This document shows positions 5,611 to 6,244 of a DNA stretch of 6,244 nucleotides, piece by piece. Each line of letters starts with the position of its first letter. The stretch's first letter is position 1. A program made the position numbers and the translations under genes. The stretch spans positions 1-6,244 of the forward strand of contig DIFG01000010.1 in NCBI GenBank assembly GCA_002419025.1, given 5' to 3'. Under the pieces are notes generated by a model. It saw only the letters and a program-made list of their open reading frames with translations, had not been told where the DNA came from and ran no database searches. This stretch comes from Deltaproteobacteria bacterium UBA5754 (GTDB taxonomy: Bacteria > Desulfobacterota > Dissulfuribacteria > Dissulfuribacterales > UBA5754).

Positions 5611-6075
5611 TCATGGCCCTTTCGGGGGCGGTTCCCCCTGCGAGCGGATGAGGTGCGCCATGGCCTCGAGTTCCTCGGCGAGGAGGTCGAGGAGGTCGTC
5701 GAGGGAGAGGATTCCGGCAAGTGTTCCCGCCTCGTTCACCACGGGAAGCCTTCGAATCCGGTGGGCCCGCATGCGTCGGAGGGCTTCCCCAACAGCTGCA
5801 TATTCGGGCACCGTTACAACAGGGGAACTCATGACCGTGCCGACGGGTGTCGTGTCCGCGTCCCTTGCCTCTGAGACTACGCGGATCGCGATGTCCCGGT
5901 CCGTAAGGATCCCGACGGGTTGGCCCCCGTCCATCACGATGACCGAGCCCACGACGTGATCCCTCATGAGGCGGGATGCCGTCCGCACGGTCTCGTCCGG
6001 GCGGAGTATCACGGTCTCCCGTATGCAGAGGGATCCGACCCCCTTGGCGGCTGAGGACTTTCTGCATGCCGTCAT
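5611..6075 (-). CDS. CBS domain-pair protein
   Basis: This 154-residue cytoplasmic protein is almost entirely a tandem CBS pair (Bateman module). The first CBS domain spans about 14-70 (TVILRPDETVRTASRLM ... GILTDRD at 55-61) and the second about 78-138 (VMSSPVVTVPEYAAVGEALRRM ... GILSLDD at 121-127). Such modules bind adenine nucleotides such as AMP, ATP or SAM and regulate a partner. No catalytic domain is attached, so the partner is unknown. Its stop lies two bases before the small Cys protein that follows, so the two are likely one operon. The start at 6075 lacks a clear ribosome binding site; the first 13 residues precede the usual CBS start, so a slightly different start is possible. 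Confidence 0.9.
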   Translation of the reverse strand: MTACRKSSAAKGVGSLCIRETVILRPDETVRTASRLMRDHVVGSVIVMDGGQPVGILTDRDIAIRVVSEARDADTTPVGTVMSSPVVTVPEYAAVGEALRRMRAHRIRRLPVVNEAGTLAGILSLDDLLDLLAEELEAMAHLIRSQGEPPPKGP

Positions 6076-6223
6076 GTTTCCATGGTAGGGAATGCGGGCG
6101 GGAAGATCAAGGGGAGAAGGACCTGTGATGGGAGCTCATTTTTTCGAGGCCCCATAGGTGATCCGGTTTTTTTCACAAATTCGATCAGAAGGGGGGGCAC
6201 ATCAGAGGGGACCGTGTATAATT
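6076..6223 (+). other. Gene-free region at right edge
   Basis: I see no coding region here on either strand. It holds T-runs at 6139-6144 and 6167-6173, each without a convincing stem, a run of seven G (6191-6197), and a TATAAT at 6217-6222 that touches the right repeat. No good -35 box is visible upstream of that TATAAT. Confidence 0.5.
6082..6110 (-). promoter_or_regulatory. Candidate promoter of the CBS gene, possibly leaderless
   Basis: On the minus strand, TTGATC (6105-6110) and TACCAT (6082-6087) are exactly 17 bases apart, each four of six to consensus. The -10 box ends six bases before ATG 6075, so transcription would begin at or next to the start codon. This fits the lack of a Shine-Dalgarno sequence. 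Confidence 0.4.
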
Positions 6224-6244
6224 GGCTCCTCGACGTTTTGTGTG
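6224..6244 (-). repeat. Right copy of 21-bp terminal inverted repeat
   Basis: This is the exact reverse complement of 3-23, with no mismatches. Read inward on the minus strand it is followed by AATTATA, similar to the TATAATTAT beside the left copy but shifted by four bases. Its GAGGAG has no start codon at a usable distance, unlike the left copy. Confidence 0.9.

Noticed and set aside
5672..5710. GAGGAGGTCGAGGAGGTCGTCGAGG-like short tandem pattern
   Set aside because: It is the codon pattern of the acidic Leu/Asp/Glu-rich helix at the end of the second CBS domain and is not an independent repeat or a copy of the terminal 21-mer.
5609..6067. N-terminal two thirds of a 215-codon minus-strand frame
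   Set aside because: It overlaps the CBS gene out of frame and is Arg/Pro/Gly-rich; only its last 62-64 codons look like a real protein.
1..6244. Circular replicon
   Set aside because: The matching ends are inverted, not direct, repeats, so they do not show circularity, and no replication gene is present.
1..6244. CRISPR array, tRNA, rRNA or insertion sequence
   Set aside because: No spaced direct repeats, no cloverleaf-like segments and no transposase-like protein were seen on either strand.

Overview
This window looks like ordinary chromosomal DNA from a moderately high-GC, Gram-negative, probably anaerobic bacterium. The cell-division protein, the PBP7-type endopeptidase and the two biotin genes together would suit a Desulfobacterota/Deltaproteobacteria-like host. 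That assignment is inference from protein style only; no rRNA or tRNA is present to confirm it. There is no sign of phage, insertion sequence or CRISPR.

Layout, left to right. (1) 32-1078, plus strand: an FtsB/DivIC-type septum formation initiator, followed by two small genes of unknown function, closed by a strong hairpin plus T-run terminator that overlaps the last stop codon. (2) 1109-2164, minus strand: a PbpG-like D-alanyl-D-alanine endopeptidase with a signal peptide and an unusual lysine-rich linker, convergent with the first group. (3) 2165-2390: a divergent intergenic region. (4) 2391-4690, plus strand: bioA and bioB overlapping by ATGA, which encode the third-last and last steps of biotin synthesis. 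BioB has Ser where the E. coli enzyme has the first cysteine ligand of its sulfur-donating [2Fe-2S] cluster. (5) 4691-4890: a 200-base gap with small hairpins and a T-run. (6) 4891-5409, plus strand: a ribosome-associated S30AE (HPF/RaiA-like) domain fused to a cold-shock domain. (7) 5420-6075, minus strand: a CBS-pair protein followed two bases later by a 62-residue Cys-containing small protein. The CBS gene may be transcribed as a leaderless mRNA. (8) 6076-6244: gene-free.

The two ends of the window carry the same perfect 21-bp sequence in inverted orientation (3-23 and 6224-6244), each followed inward by an AT-rich TATAATT-like stretch. This is either a real dispersed repeat or the signature of an assembly or amplification break.

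I found no convincing wholly new multi-gene system. The points most worth a second look are the BioB ligand change, the S30AE-cold-shock fusion, the CBS/small-protein pair and the terminal inverted repeat.
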